64,000 nt of DNA from Alkalicoccus urumqiensis (GCF_002993335.1 NZ_PVNS01000011.1:1-64000), one strand, 5' to 3'; counted from the first letter of the stretch, positions 34,140-43,217 are shown. Translations and numbers: made by a program. The notes: generated by a model from the sequence alone, not told the origin.

Positions 34140-34481
34140 TCACCTCCCGTCGAAAGAAGTTTTTACTGAAATAAATTCATGATACTGCTCTTCGATCGTC
34201 TGAAGAGAAACGAGCATTCCTTCCAGAAGCAGCTGTACGTTCGCTGCCTGCGGTCCGGATAAATCCGGCACGCGGACATGAAGGTATCCGCCGTCCTCTG
34301 ACATTTCTACATCAAGAGCAGTTTGTGTCAATTCGTACACCGCATTGACTGCGCCAAACGATACTGCACTTGCTCCGGCACATACGAGATCGAATCCGTA
34401 TGGTCCGGAACCGGCATGTCCTTCCATGGTGAAGGACGTGATCCGTTTATCGGCACTGCGGTCTGCTGTAACCTGAATCAT
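34140..34481 (-). CDS. prp: Ribosomal-processing cysteine protease Prp
   Basis: 113-residue protease (YsxB family) that cleaves the N-terminal extension of L27. Catalytic His 22 ([11 protein letters not shown]) and Cys 34 ([10 protein letters not shown]) are present. It lies between rplU and rpmA as in other Firmicutes and has only a weak ribosome binding site, so translation is probably coupled to rplU. Confidence 0.95.
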   Translation of the reverse strand: MIQVTADRSADKRITSFTMEGHAGSGPYGFDLVCAGASAVSFGAVNAVYELTQTALDVEMSEDGGYLHVRVPDLSGPQAANVQLLLEGMLVSLQTIEEQYHEFISVKTSFDGR

Positions 34482-34484
34482 CGC

Positions 34485-34793
34485 TTACGCGTTGATTTTA
34501 TCAATGACAACTTTTGTGTAAGGCTGACGGTGACCCTGCTTGCGGCGGTAGTTTTTCTTTGCTTTGTACTTGAACACCGTAATTTTCTTCGCACGGTCGT
34601 TCTTTTCCACCTTTGCAGTGACTGTCGCTCCGTCGATTACTGGAGCACCAACCTTCGTTTCATCTCCACCTACGAGAACAACACGGTCAAATGTAACAGT
34701 GTCTCCGGCTTCTACGTCGAGCTTCTCCACGTATACTTCCTGACCTTCTGTTACTTTTACCTGCTTGCCGCCAGTTTCAATAATTGCGTACAT
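34485..34793 (-). CDS. rplU: 50S ribosomal protein L21
   Basis: 102 residues, full-length L21 ([18 protein letters not shown] at the start, [14 protein letters not shown] near the end). First gene of the operon, behind a SigA promoter and a structured leader. AGGAGG precedes the ATG. Confidence 0.97.
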   Translation of the reverse strand: MYAIIETGGKQVKVTEGQEVYVEKLDVEAGDTVTFDRVVLVGGDETKVGAPVIDGATVTAKVEKNDRAKKITVFKYKAKKNYRRKQGHRQPYTKVVIDKINA

Positions 34794-34800
34794 GTGCGCA

Positions 34801-34891
34801 CCTCCTCTTGGACTCAGACTCGCCTTTGCAGGTGCATTTTCTGCTTAAAAACCTGCTCCGTGCGGTTACAGTCATTTGAGCGCACTCAAAT
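34801..34891 (-). promoter_or_regulatory. Structured leader of rplU, likely the L21 autoregulatory leader
   Basis: The transcript has a stem ATTTGAG...CTCAAAT (34874-34891), then ACCGCACGG followed by GCAGGT...ACCTGC (stem around AAGCAGAAAATGC), AAAGGCGAGTCTG and the ribosome binding site. The order and the bases resemble the L21 leader described upstream of rplU in Bacillus, thought to bind L21 and repress the operon. A covariance-model hit to the Rfam L21_leader family would settle it. Confidence 0.65.
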
Positions 34892-34904
34892 AACCACAAA
34901 GGAA

Positions 34905-34933
34905 ATATTACCACAGCATGCCTTGGGCGTCAA
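34905..34933 (-). promoter_or_regulatory. SigA promoter of rplU-prp-rpmA
   Basis: Minus strand: -35 TTGACG (34928-34933), 17-base spacer, -10 TAATAT (34905-34910). The -35 overlaps the stop codon region of the RNase E/G gene. Confidence 0.75.
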
Positions 34934-36351
34934 TCACTTTTCCACGGCTTCTGCCCGTCGGACACGGCTTCCGGACCCATCCGGAGAAGACGAAATCCTT
35001 CCATTCTTTCTGTTTCTCTAAAATATACCTCTGCCCCTCCTGGATGAGACAGGGTGCGGCAGACTGCGGCAGTCTCGGGGGACGTTTCCACGAGAGCAGC
35101 GCCAGCTTCCACAGATGGCAGAAAGGATGCGATTTCCAGAGCTGTTTCAGATGGTTTCCGCACTCTTCCAGCTCCACTGCAGACCGGACAGGGGACCGTC
35201 AGCTGTTCACGAAGCGGCTTTCTGGACTGTTTTCTCGTTAATTCTACAAATCCGAGGCCGGAATAGCCCGTAACGTATGTATGCGTCCGGTCTCTGGAAA
35301 GCGCCTTTTTAAAAACGCGGAGCAGTTCCTCCCGGTCAGCAGTCGCTTTCATACGGATGAAATCAACGATGATCATGCCGCCGATATCCCGAAGTCTCAG
35401 CTGCCTCGCCGCCTCTTCGGCCGCTTCTTTGTTCACTTTCAACGCTGTCGCCTGAAGGCTCCCGGAGCCCCGTATCTGCTTGGAAGAGTTGACGTCTATT
35501 ACCGTCATGGTCTCTGTCTCCTCCACCATGATTGACCCTCCCCGCTTCAGCCAGACGAACGGTTCTGTGCTTTGATGCAGTTCTTTCTGGAGTCCTGAGG
35601 AATAAAAAAGCGCCCGCTCTCTCGACCATTCAACGTCGCAGTCCGGAAACTGGTCTTTCCAGACGGAAGCGAGAGCGGCATCATTCGTTTTAATCTGCTT
35701 CTTCCCCTGAAGAAGAATATCCCGCTCCAGTCTCGGGAGCACGCCTCCTTCCCGGTAAAGCACTCTTCCTTCTGCCGCTTTTATGTCTGCCCACTTTCTT
35801 CTTAGCCGGTCTGCTTCTTTACGAAAGTCCTCGGCAGATATTCCGTCTGCGGCTGTGCGGACGATGATCCCTTCCGGGGAACGGCGCCATAACTCCGCTT
35901 CCTGACGCAGGCGGTCCCGCTCCGGATCGGAGAGTTTTTTCGATACCGCTGCGTAGTCGGAGAACGGTTCCAGGACGAGCCTTTCTCCCGGGATGGAGAG
36001 AATCATTGTCAGCTGCGGGCCTTTGTTTGAAGCTGCCTCCCGTTTCACCTGTACGATCACTGTCTCCCCCTGCTGAAGCAGTGCTGTTACGGAAGGCTCT
36101 TTTCCTTCCTGATTGAGCTTCCACTGCTGGTAGCGGGGATGTTCCTTTTTCGCAAGGTAGCCTTCTTTTCCTTCGCCGATATCTACAAATGCTGCATCCA
36201 GAGAAGGAAGCAGCTTTTTTATTTTCCCGCGGAGGATCGTCCCTTTCTGCAGGGTGTTTTCTTCTTCCAGAAACCACTCCTCGACACGTCCGTTTTCCAA
36301 AAGCGCACCGCGGTGCCCTGAAACTGTTTTCTCTACATAAACTTCATCCAT
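34930..36351 (-). CDS. rng: Ribonuclease E/G family endoribonuclease
   Basis: 473 residues, the size of RNase G. S1 RNA-binding domain at about 36-125 (GTILRGKIKKLLPSLDAAFV). The metal-binding catalytic aspartates are Asp 286 (TVIDVNS) and Asp 330 (IIVDFIRM), and the Zn-link cysteines CPVC (388, 391) are followed by SGAGRV. It cuts single-stranded RNA in mRNA decay and rRNA maturation. Many Bacilli lack it. It lies just upstream of rplU. Ribosome binding site AAAGGAGGTG. Confidence 0.93.
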   Translation of the reverse strand: MDEVYVEKTVSGHRGALLENGRVEEWFLEEENTLQKGTILRGKIKKLLPSLDAAFVDIGEGKEGYLAKKEHPRYQQWKLNQEGKEPSVTALLQQGETVIVQVKREAASNKGPQLTMILSIPGERLVLEPFSDYAAVSKKLSDPERDRLRQEAELWRRSPEGIIVRTAADGISAEDFRKEADRLRRKWADIKAAEGRVLYREGGVLPRLERDILLQGKKQIKTNDAALASVWKDQFPDCDVEWSRERALFYSSGLQKELHQSTEPFVWLKRGGSIMVEETETMTVIDVNSSKQIRGSGSLQATALKVNKEAAEEAARQLRLRDIGGMIIVDFIRMKATADREELLRVFKKALSRDRTHTYVTGYSGLGFVELTRKQSRKPLREQLTVPCPVCSGAGRVRKPSETALEIASFLPSVEAGAALVETSPETAAVCRTLSHPGGAEVYFRETERMEGFRLLRMGPEAVSDGQKPWKSD

Positions 36352-36410
36352 CGGGGCACCTCCTTTCTTTCTAAATTATAGAAGCAGTCGATCCGGCTGG
36401 CAACCAGTAT

Positions 36411-36450
36411 CACAGAAAACAGAAGAGCCCTCCTGCAATCAGGAGAGCTC
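36411..36450 (-). terminator. Terminator of the second sugar ABC operon
   Basis: GAGCTCTCCTG pairs with CAGGAGGGCTC (36425-36450) around ATTG; T-rich tail on the minus strand. Confidence 0.75.
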
Positions 36451-36488
36451 CAATGCATATCCAGCTTTCATCCGTCGTCGGTTACTAT

Positions 36489-37310
36489 CTACTCTTTTAC
36501 AGAGCCGGATGTCAGTCCCGCAACGATGCGGCGCTGGAAGATCAGGACGATGACGACGATTGGAATCGTCACAATTACGGTAGCTGCGGTAATATCCCCC
36601 CATGGAATCGTAAACTGGGACTGATAGAGGGACAGACCGACCGGAATCGTGCGCCAGCTGTCATCCGAGTTGATTGTAAGTGCAAATAAATATTCGTTCC
36701 AGGCAGCGATAAACACGAGAATCGCTGTCGTGAAAACACCTGGTGCGGCGAGCGGGAAAATAATTTTTCGATACGTTTGAAACGGTGTCGCTCCATCAAG
36801 CTTTGCTGATTCTTCCAGCTCATACGGGATCTTCTGAAAGAACGTTGCCAGAATCCAGATGGCGAGCGGCAGACTGATGGTAATGTAAGGAATGACAAGA
36901 CCCATGTAGCTGTTACGCAGGCCAAGACTCTGAATCAGGTTGAAGATCGGCGAAATGATCGCAATCTGCGGGAACATAGCGGCTGCAAGGACAATTCCGA
37001 GAATCGTTCCTTTAAACCGGATCGGCAGACGCGTTACCGAATATGCTGCAAGAGAAGCAACAAAGATGGAAATAATCGTTGTCAGTCCGGAGACGACGAT
37101 ACTGTTGAGCATGTAACGGAATAACGGTCTCGTTTCAACGGCACTGACATACGAATTAAACGACGGATTCGAGGTGAACCAGTTGAAACTGGAAAAGATC
37201 TCTCCCGGCGGCTTCAGAGACGTCAGGAACACCCAGAGAAACGGAAACATCGTGATGAAAATAAAGATACTTAAAAAGATATAAAATGGAAATCCAGCTT
37301 TTTTTCTCAT
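36489..37310 (-). CDS. Sugar ABC transporter permease, MalG type
   Basis: 273 residues, six helices, EAA loop ELEESAKLDGATPFQTYRKIIFPLAAPG. The C-terminal GLTSGSVKE is typical. Forms the pore with the product of the gene upstream, from which it is separated by 14 bases. No ATPase gene is present. Substrate as for the binding protein: an alpha-glucoside such as trehalose, maltose or sucrose is likely. Confidence 0.9.
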   Translation of the reverse strand: MRKKAGFPFYIFLSIFIFITMFPFLWVFLTSLKPPGEIFSSFNWFTSNPSFNSYVSAVETRPLFRYMLNSIVVSGLTTIISIFVASLAAYSVTRLPIRFKGTILGIVLAAAMFPQIAIISPIFNLIQSLGLRNSYMGLVIPYITISLPLAIWILATFFQKIPYELEESAKLDGATPFQTYRKIIFPLAAPGVFTTAILVFIAAWNEYLFALTINSDDSWRTIPVGLSLYQSQFTIPWGDITAATVIVTIPIVVIVLIFQRRIVAGLTSGSVKE

Positions 37311-37324
37311 TCCGGCTACCTCCT

Positions 37325-38653
37325 TTACTTCTTGCCTTTTTTGTCTTCGAAGAGATCGGAACCGATCAATTTAATGAAGAGGATACTAATGACAGCGACA
37401 GAAAGGAATACGATGACAGACAGTACAGATCCTTCACCGAAGTTCTGCTGAGCAAAAAGAACCTGGTAGGCATATACCGAGATGGATTCGGTACTGTTTG
37501 CAGGACCCCCTCCTGTTAATACGTAGATGAGGTCAAATACCCGGAACGCATCGAGTGTACGGAATAAGAGGGCGACGAGAATCGCTGATTTCAGCATCGG
37601 CAGTGTGATATAGAGAAACTGCTGAAATTTCCCCGCCCCGTCCACTTCTGCTGCCTCGTAGAGAGAGCCGGAAATGGTCTGCAGACCAGCGAGAAGGAGA
37701 AGGGCCATATACGGCATCGTTTTCCAGACGTCGGCCAGAATAACGGAGAACATGGCGCCGGATCCGGTACTCAGTAATGTCGATGGATCGCTTATCAGAC
37801 CGAGTTCGGAAAAATAGTGGGCAATGATACCGGACTGTCCATCGTACAGGTAGCTCCACATCATCGCGGATACAGCTGTCGGAATCGCCCATGGAATCAG
37901 CACCGCTGCACGAACGGCACCACGACCGATAAAGGCCCGGTTAATGACGAGTGCAACCGCAAGACCGATCACTAGTTCAAAGAATACAGAGACGACTGTA
38001 AAGAACACCGTATTCCACATGGCACTCCATGTACGCGGGTTCGTTAAGTACTGCTGATAGTTCGTTAATCCAATGAAGTTCGGGCGGATCATCGCACTGT
38101 TAAGCGAATTGACCTGTTGAGCGGTGGTCTCCGCCTGGCCCTGAAGATCTTCATCCAGCCCCTCCGCGATAGCACTCAGTTCATCACTTGAATTCTCCAG
38201 CACACCGATATATTCTTCGGTGAAATCGTTGTTAATGGAGCCGTATTTCAAGTTATCATCGTTGACCGGCTGGAAGTTATTGACCATTTCCTCCACCGTC
38301 TGGTACTGGTCGCCGATGTTGTCGGAATTAACGATCATCTGGTGGTACTCATCGATCGTTGACTGGATCTCTTCTGCCTGGGAAGCATCTTCCCCATCCA
38401 GAGAGGAAATCAGGGACTCCATATCCCCTTCATAAAAATAATAGCCGTCCGCATACCGCTCCAGGTCAATCTGGTAGCTTAGTGTCGTCTGATTACGCTC
38501 CGGATCATTGAGACGGTAGTCAAACATACTGTTATAAAAAGACTGGGCAACCGGCCATAGCGTAACTGCGAAAATAAGAATCAGGGCCGGGAGTACCATG
38601 AGATAGCCCAGCTGCGTGTCATTAAGCTGGAACTTTTTCTTTTTATCCCCCAT
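37325..38653 (-). CDS. Sugar ABC transporter permease, MalF type, with large extracytoplasmic insertion
   Basis: 442 residues. First helix about 16-36, then an acidic hydrophilic insertion of about 140 residues (50-190, rich in Asp, Glu, Gln, Asn), then the usual FIGLTNYQQYL segment and five more helices. EAA loop: SGSLYEAAEVDGAGKFQQFLYITLP. The insertion lies at the position of the P2 loop of E. coli MalF, which contacts the binding protein, but shows no evident similarity to it. The gene has its own operator upstream, downstream of the LacI gene. Confidence 0.9.
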   Translation of the reverse strand: MGDKKKKFQLNDTQLGYLMVLPALILIFAVTLWPVAQSFYNSMFDYRLNDPERNQTTLSYQIDLERYADGYYFYEGDMESLISSLDGEDASQAEEIQSTIDEYHQMIVNSDNIGDQYQTVEEMVNNFQPVNDDNLKYGSINNDFTEEYIGVLENSSDELSAIAEGLDEDLQGQAETTAQQVNSLNSAMIRPNFIGLTNYQQYLTNPRTWSAMWNTVFFTVVSVFFELVIGLAVALVINRAFIGRGAVRAAVLIPWAIPTAVSAMMWSYLYDGQSGIIAHYFSELGLISDPSTLLSTGSGAMFSVILADVWKTMPYMALLLLAGLQTISGSLYEAAEVDGAGKFQQFLYITLPMLKSAILVALLFRTLDAFRVFDLIYVLTGGGPANSTESISVYAYQVLFAQQNFGEGSVLSVIVFLSVAVISILFIKLIGSDLFEDKKGKK

Positions 38654-38692
38654 TGCAATTCCTCCCTCTGTTTCTGAATAAGTGCCTGGTTA

Positions 38693-38706
38693 TGATATCG
38701 TTACCA
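38693..38706 (-). promoter_or_regulatory. LacI-type operator before the permease genes
   Basis: TGGTAACGATATCA on the minus strand, a variant of the two operators before the binding-protein gene (TGAAATCGTTATCA/TGATAACGATTTCA). It suggests separate control of the permease pair. Confidence 0.55.
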
Positions 38707-38721
38707 TATAACGTGGTGCAG

Positions 38722-39711
38722 TCAGGTTGACTGACGAACAACCAGCTGCAGCGGAAGTACTTCTTTTTGATACATCGTCCGGCGGTTATGGGTGATCATA
38801 TCCATCATCATTTCCATTGCCCTCGTGCCCATGAGTTTCATCGGCTGATCGATCGTAGTAATTCCTGGATCAATTAAATCTGCAATCGGCTGATTGTCAT
38901 AGCCGATTACAGCAAGATCATCAGGTACGCGGCAATGGAACCGTTTTGCTTCTTTAATAACACCGGCTGCTACTTCATCGCCCCCTGCAAAAATAGCGGT
39001 CGGCTTTTCTTCCAGTGCATACATCCGGTGAAAAATATTTTTTCCGTCATCGATTCCGTAATAGCTGGTAAACAGGTAATCCTCCCGTATGGCCAGGCCG
39101 GCTTCCTTCATCGCCTGCTCAAATCCCGTAAAGCGGTCCCGCGTTAATTCAATCCGGTCCGCACCGCCGGCGTAGGCGATCTTCGTATGCCCCCGCTCAA
39201 TTAAATGACGTGTCCCGAGGTAGCCGCCGTATTTCTGATCGCAGACAACCATCGGCATGCTCGCCTTCGAATCGTATTCATTGCAGGAGAGGATCGGCCC
39301 ATAACGCGTATACGGTTCAATGTCTTTCCAGTCATTTTGAATAGAAGCAAGGATGATTCCGTCCACCTGCTTTGTCTTCAGCAGTTCCAGATGGCGGATC
39401 TCCCGCTTTTTCTCCAGTCTCGAATCACAGAGAATCAGCTGATACCCCTGTTCAGCTGCCAGCTTTTCCATTGCATCGACAAGGTGGCTGAAAAACGGAT
39501 TGACGATTCTGGATATGATCACTGCAATTGTATTCGTCCGCTGCCCGCGCAGTCGTCTGGCAGAAGAATTCGGCACATAACCAAGCTCTTCCATGGCCTC
39601 GAGCACTTTTTTCCGCTTTGCTTCATCTACGTACGGATGATTGTTGATGACTCTGGAAACCGTCGTAGAAGAAAGACCGGTATGCTTTGCCACTTCCTTG
39701 ATTGTCGCCAT
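38722..39711 (-). CDS. LacI-family repressor of the second sugar importer
   Basis: 329 residues. HTH and hinge: ATIKEVAKHTGLSSTTVSRVI at 2-22 and LGYVPNSSARRLRGQRTNTI; sensor domain from about 60. Start: ATG 39711 with AGGTGG upstream; the frame open further upstream lacks a ribosome binding site and runs into the terminator. It lies between the binding-protein gene and the permease genes, so it is part of the regulon that it probably controls through the TGATAACGATTTCA-type operators. Confidence 0.9.
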   Translation of the reverse strand: MATIKEVAKHTGLSSTTVSRVINNHPYVDEAKRKKVLEAMEELGYVPNSSARRLRGQRTNTIAVIISRIVNPFFSHLVDAMEKLAAEQGYQLILCDSRLEKKREIRHLELLKTKQVDGIILASIQNDWKDIEPYTRYGPILSCNEYDSKASMPMVVCDQKYGGYLGTRHLIERGHTKIAYAGGADRIELTRDRFTGFEQAMKEAGLAIREDYLFTSYYGIDDGKNIFHRMYALEEKPTAIFAGGDEVAAGVIKEAKRFHCRVPDDLAVIGYDNQPIADLIDPGITTIDQPMKLMGTRAMEMMMDMITHNRRTMYQKEVLPLQLVVRQST

Positions 39712-39754
39712 GAATTCCACCTGCCTTTCAGACATAATTTTGGGCGCGGTAGAG

Positions 39755-39789
39755 AAAAAAGGAGTGAACCGCGCGTCCACTCCTTTTTT
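39755..39789. terminator. Terminator between the binding-protein and LacI genes
   Basis: AAAAAAGGAGTG...CACTCCTTTTTT with an 11-base loop. As the LacI gene follows on the same strand, partial read-through would yield much more binding protein than regulator and permease. Confidence 0.85.
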
Positions 39790-39798
39790 CCGCGAGTA

Positions 39799-41235
39799 TT
39801 ATTCAGCCAGTGCTGATTCGATATTGGACTCCATGTTTTCAATCGCTTCCTGAGCAGAAATTTCTCCGGCAAGTGCACGGGACAGCTCAATCTGCATGAT
39901 ATCGGAAATCTGTGGATAGATCGGGCTTACCGGACGCGGCACTGCATTCTCAAGCGTGTTGACGAACTCATCGTTCGCAAACAGCGGCGCAGCTTCCTGT
40001 ACTTCTTCATCCTCATACAGATCACGCAGCGTCGGTGCAGAACCGCCCTCGATAGCCGTAATCTTCTGGCCTTCCGGACCAGTCATGAATTTCACGAATT
40101 CCCATGCTTCCTCCGGATGCTGGCTGTTCCGGTTGATCATCGTCATCCAGCCGCCGAGACCTGCAGCACTTCCTGCATCGCCTTCAGGCAGAAGGGCAAA
40201 GTCTACATTTTCCTGAACCTGGGAAACTTCTTCGTCCTCTGTCATCGCCTGCATGTACGGCCAGTTGCGGGCAAATACAGCCTGTCCTTCCAGGAACGCC
40301 GTATGTGTTGCCGGCTCATCAAAGTTCAGAATATCGCCCGGAACGAAGTCAGACTGGGCAATTTCCATCATTTTTTCAAGGGCTGTTACCGCTTCCGGTG
40401 AATTAATCGTTACGTTCTGCTCTTCATCAAGAACCTGTGCCCCGTAGGCACCGAAAAATTCAATCGCGTTAACAACAAGTCCTTCATACTGGTTCGCCTG
40501 CATCAGGTAACCGAAGTCTGTTCCGCCTTCACCCTGGAGCTCACCGGACATCTCGATCAGCTCATCCCAGGTCTGTGGTGCTTCATCTACAATGTCTGAA
40601 CGGTAGAAAAGAAGACCGGCATCGGTAAATTTAGGCATCGCCCATGTCCGTCCGTTAAACTGGCCGGACTCCACCGGACCTTCAAAGTAGTCATCCATAT
40701 TAATGTCATCCCGCTCAATGAAACGGTCGAGCTCAAGCACGTAGTTAGCCTGGGCAAATTCCGCCGGCCAGATGACGTCTGCATCGAATACGTCAATGCT
40801 GTCGTCGCCGCCGCTGAATTCTGTTACGTACTGGTCGTGGGACTGACCGGTATCGGCAGGCATTTCGCGGAATTCTACAGTAATGTTTGGATTCGCTTCT
40901 TCAAAAGCATCTACCAGTACGTCTGTTGCACCTGTGGCATCCTGACCGCGTGCGTAAGTGAGGGTTACTTCTTCACCGTCTCCGGCAGCTTCATCTCCAC
41001 CTTCATCATTCCCGCCTTCGTTATCTGCAGGCTCTTCGTCATCTGCCGGCTCTTCGTTCATGTTCTCTTCCATGTCCGCACCTTCATCGTTATCAGCTGC
41101 AGCGTTGTTGTCGCCTCCAGTGTTATTTGTGTCTGCTGTGTTTGTGTCTCCACCGTCATTGCCGCCGCAGGCAGCTAGAACACCAGCCATTGAAAGGACC
41201 ATCGCACTGGTCAACACTCTGTTTCTAATTCTCAT
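39799..41235 (-). CDS. Sugar-binding lipoprotein, trehalose/maltose type
   Basis: 478-residue family 1 solute-binding lipoprotein. Start ATG 41235 with AAGGGGGAAA upstream; the longer open frame covers the promoter and operators. Lipobox VLAAC, then a linker of about 75 residues almost only Asn, Asp, Glu, Gly, Ala. The binding domain (VTLTYARGQDATGATDVLVDAFEEANP...; DVFDADVIWPAEFAQANYVLELD) resembles the trehalose/maltose binding proteins ThuE/LpqY/MalE2. The substrate is inferred from family only. Confidence 0.88.
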   Translation of the reverse strand: MRIRNRVLTSAMVLSMAGVLAACGGNDGGDTNTADTNNTGGDNNAAADNDEGADMEENMNEEPADDEEPADNEGGNDEGGDEAAGDGEEVTLTYARGQDATGATDVLVDAFEEANPNITVEFREMPADTGQSHDQYVTEFSGGDDSIDVFDADVIWPAEFAQANYVLELDRFIERDDINMDDYFEGPVESGQFNGRTWAMPKFTDAGLLFYRSDIVDEAPQTWDELIEMSGELQGEGGTDFGYLMQANQYEGLVVNAIEFFGAYGAQVLDEEQNVTINSPEAVTALEKMMEIAQSDFVPGDILNFDEPATHTAFLEGQAVFARNWPYMQAMTEDEEVSQVQENVDFALLPEGDAGSAAGLGGWMTMINRNSQHPEEAWEFVKFMTGPEGQKITAIEGGSAPTLRDLYEDEEVQEAAPLFANDEFVNTLENAVPRPVSPIYPQISDIMQIELSRALAGEISAQEAIENMESNIESALAE

Positions 41236-41265
41236 AACAAATTTCCCCCTTGAGAGTGAGATATG

Positions 41266-41279
41266 TGATAACGATTTCA
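41266..41279 (-). promoter_or_regulatory. LacI-type operator in the binding-protein leader
   Basis: Plus strand TGATAACGATTTCA, identical to the 14-mer at 41391-41404, about 100 bases downstream of the promoter. A repressor tetramer could loop between the two. The minus-strand reading fits the CcpA cre consensus fully. Confidence 0.65.
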
Positions 41280-41376
41280 GGTTTCTCCGAAAAAGAAGCA
41301 TTCCCATGAACTTCACAGCCGTCTTTTCAGGAAATGCAGCACTTGTCGGGTCATCTGGAATCGCTTTCATATTCAC

Positions 41377-41405
41377 AGTATAGCGGCATATGATAACGAT
41401 TTCAA
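41377..41405 (-). promoter_or_regulatory. Promoter of the second sugar operon with embedded operator
   Basis: Minus strand: -35 TTGAAA (41400-41405), 17-base spacer, -10 TATACT (41377-41382). The operator TGATAACGATTTCA (41391-41404) covers the -35 and half the spacer, so bound repressor would block RNA polymerase. The remaining spacer up to 41627 shows nothing else recognisable. Confidence 0.7.
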
Positions 41406-41627
41406 CTACTATTTTTAGAAAATTAGTGTTTTTTTACGGATTGTTTTACTTTTCGCCGAAAGTCCTGTTTTCTCTGACAGAACGAAACCAACATTTGTTC
41501 ATAAATGAAAGACAAATGCAGAAAGTGCTTTACTGCATGAAAACTTTTGTCTCTAAGTGCAGGGGCCCTCTGGCTTCTGACGGTCATTTCCTGCTGTTTG
41601 ATGGATGCTGCTTCAGGAAAACAAAAA

Positions 41628-41665
41628 ACGCCTATCCGGAGGATTGCTCTCCTGCGGATAGGCGT
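41628..41665 (-). terminator. Terminator of the mre-min operon
   Basis: ACGCCTATCCG/CGGATAGGCGT with an inner GGA/TCC, followed by a long T-run on the minus strand; directly after minD. Confidence 0.9.
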
Positions 41666-41673
41666 ATAAAAAG

Positions 41674-42474
41674 TTACGGACGCATGCCGAGAAATTTTTT
41701 GACTCTGGCAAACATGCCCGGGTTATCATCAAGACTCATCAACGGCACGGATTCGCCGGTGAGCCGTCTTGCAATATTTCGGTAGCCGATGGACGCTTTG
41801 CTTTTCGGCGACAGCGCAACCGGCTCGCCGGAGTTCGATGACTTGATCACGGTGTCGTCATCTATAATGATACCGAGAAGGTCGATCGCCAGAATGGAGA
41901 CGATTTCGTCCACATCCATCGAGTCCCCGTCCTTCATCATATGGCTTCGGATCCGGTTGATCACGAGCTTCGGTGGTTCAACATGGGTTTCCTTTTCCAG
42001 CATGCCGATGATGCGGTCCGCATCACGCACGGCGGAAATTTCCGGGGTCGTTACGACAATCGCCCGGTCTGCTCCGGCAACCGCATTTTTGTACCCCTGC
42101 TCAATTCCTGCCGGACAGTCGATGAGTATGTAATCGTACTCCTGCTTCAGCTCATCCACCAGCTCTTTAATCTGCTCCGGGCTGACCGAATCTTTATCTT
42201 TTGTCTGAGCAGCGGGAAGAAGGGCGAGTGACTCAAAACGTTTGTCTTTAATGAGCGCCTGCTGCAGCCGGCAGCTGCCTTCCGCTACATCGACCAGGTC
42301 ATAGATGATCCGGTTTTCCAGACCCATGATCACGTCGAGATTCCTCAGTCCGATATCTGTGTCAATGAGACAGACCCGGTAATTATTCAATGCGAGTGCC
42401 GTACCGATATTTGCGGTGGTGGTCGTTTTACCGACACCGCCTTTTCCTGATGTCACTACAATGGCTTCACCCAC
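41674..42474 (-). CDS. minD: Septum site-determining ATPase MinD
   Basis: 266-residue ParA/MinD ATPase. Deviant Walker A SGKGGVGKTTTTAN, DTDIGLRNLDVIMG and IDCPAGIE are canonical, and the C-terminal amphipathic helix MFARVKKFLGMRP anchors it to the membrane. With MinC it blocks FtsZ rings at the poles. GTG start at 42474 (VGEAIVVTSGKGG) after AAAGGAGAG, as in B. subtilis where the protein starts MGEAIV. Confidence 0.96.
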   Translation of the reverse strand: MGEAIVVTSGKGGVGKTTTTANIGTALALNNYRVCLIDTDIGLRNLDVIMGLENRIIYDLVDVAEGSCRLQQALIKDKRFESLALLPAAQTKDKDSVSPEQIKELVDELKQEYDYILIDCPAGIEQGYKNAVAGADRAIVVTTPEISAVRDADRIIGMLEKETHVEPPKLVINRIRSHMMKDGDSMDVDEIVSILAIDLLGIIIDDDTVIKSSNSGEPVALSPKSKASIGYRNIARRLTGESVPLMSLDDNPGMFARVKKFLGMRP

Positions 42475-42524
42475 AGGACTCTCTCCTTTCCCACATTCCA
42501 AAATAACCTTCTCTGACCCGGCAG

Positions 42525-43202
42525 TTACCGGTCTTCATCCATCAGTTCGGGACGACGGCTGCCAAGATTCTGCGCCCGGTCAAGGATCAGTTCCCCCGTA
42601 TCATCCACCAGCGCACATTCAAACATCCCCCGCCATTCTTCCTCTTCCGGAGGTTCCCGGACAATGTGGGCGATGCGCAGCTGGGCGGGGTCCATAAAGG
42701 AGGCGCTGATAACCGCACGGATATTACCTTCCACGCCGGCATGAGCGGTGCCTTTTAGACTGCCGAGAATAAAGATGCTTCCGGTCGCTTTTAATACGGC
42801 CCCGGGATTTACATCCCCGATCAGAAGTACATCCCCATCCATTTCCTGCACTTGTCCGGAGCGGATCACTTTTGCGAGACGGGTTACTTTCGACGCTTTC
42901 TGTTTCGCCTCTGCCTCTTCAATGGAAATGACCTCTGACTGAAAACGGGCCACCTGGATATGGTAGCTTTCATGCAGCGATTCAATTTCCTGTTTCTGCT
43001 GATCCGTTAAAAAACGTCTGCCTGTATCAACAATGACCTGCAGTTTTTCCCTCGAAGGAGAGCTCAGCTGATCCTTCTGCTCTTCCAGCCGCCGCTTTAA
43101 TTCATCAATCAGCATGGAATAGCTGCATTCATCATCGAAACGAAGGCGGAGTCCTTCTTTCGTTCCTTTCAACGTAACATAATGCTGCGTCTGCCTTGGC
43201 AT
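42525..43202 (-). CDS. minC: Septum site-determining protein MinC
   Basis: 225 residues. The N-terminal FtsZ-inhibiting domain (about 1-100) and the C-terminal beta-helix that binds MinD (about 110-205, GDVNPGAVLKATGSIFILGSLKGTAHAG) are both present. It follows mreD by 15 bases. Confidence 0.94.
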   Translation of the reverse strand: MPRQTQHYVTLKGTKEGLRLRFDDECSYSMLIDELKRRLEEQKDQLSSPSREKLQVIVDTGRRFLTDQQKQEIESLHESYHIQVARFQSEVISIEEAEAKQKASKVTRLAKVIRSGQVQEMDGDVLLIGDVNPGAVLKATGSIFILGSLKGTAHAGVEGNIRAVISASFMDPAQLRIAHIVREPPEEEEWRGMFECALVDDTGELILDRAQNLGSRRPELMDEDR

Positions 43203-43217
43203 GGAAAAGCACCTCCA

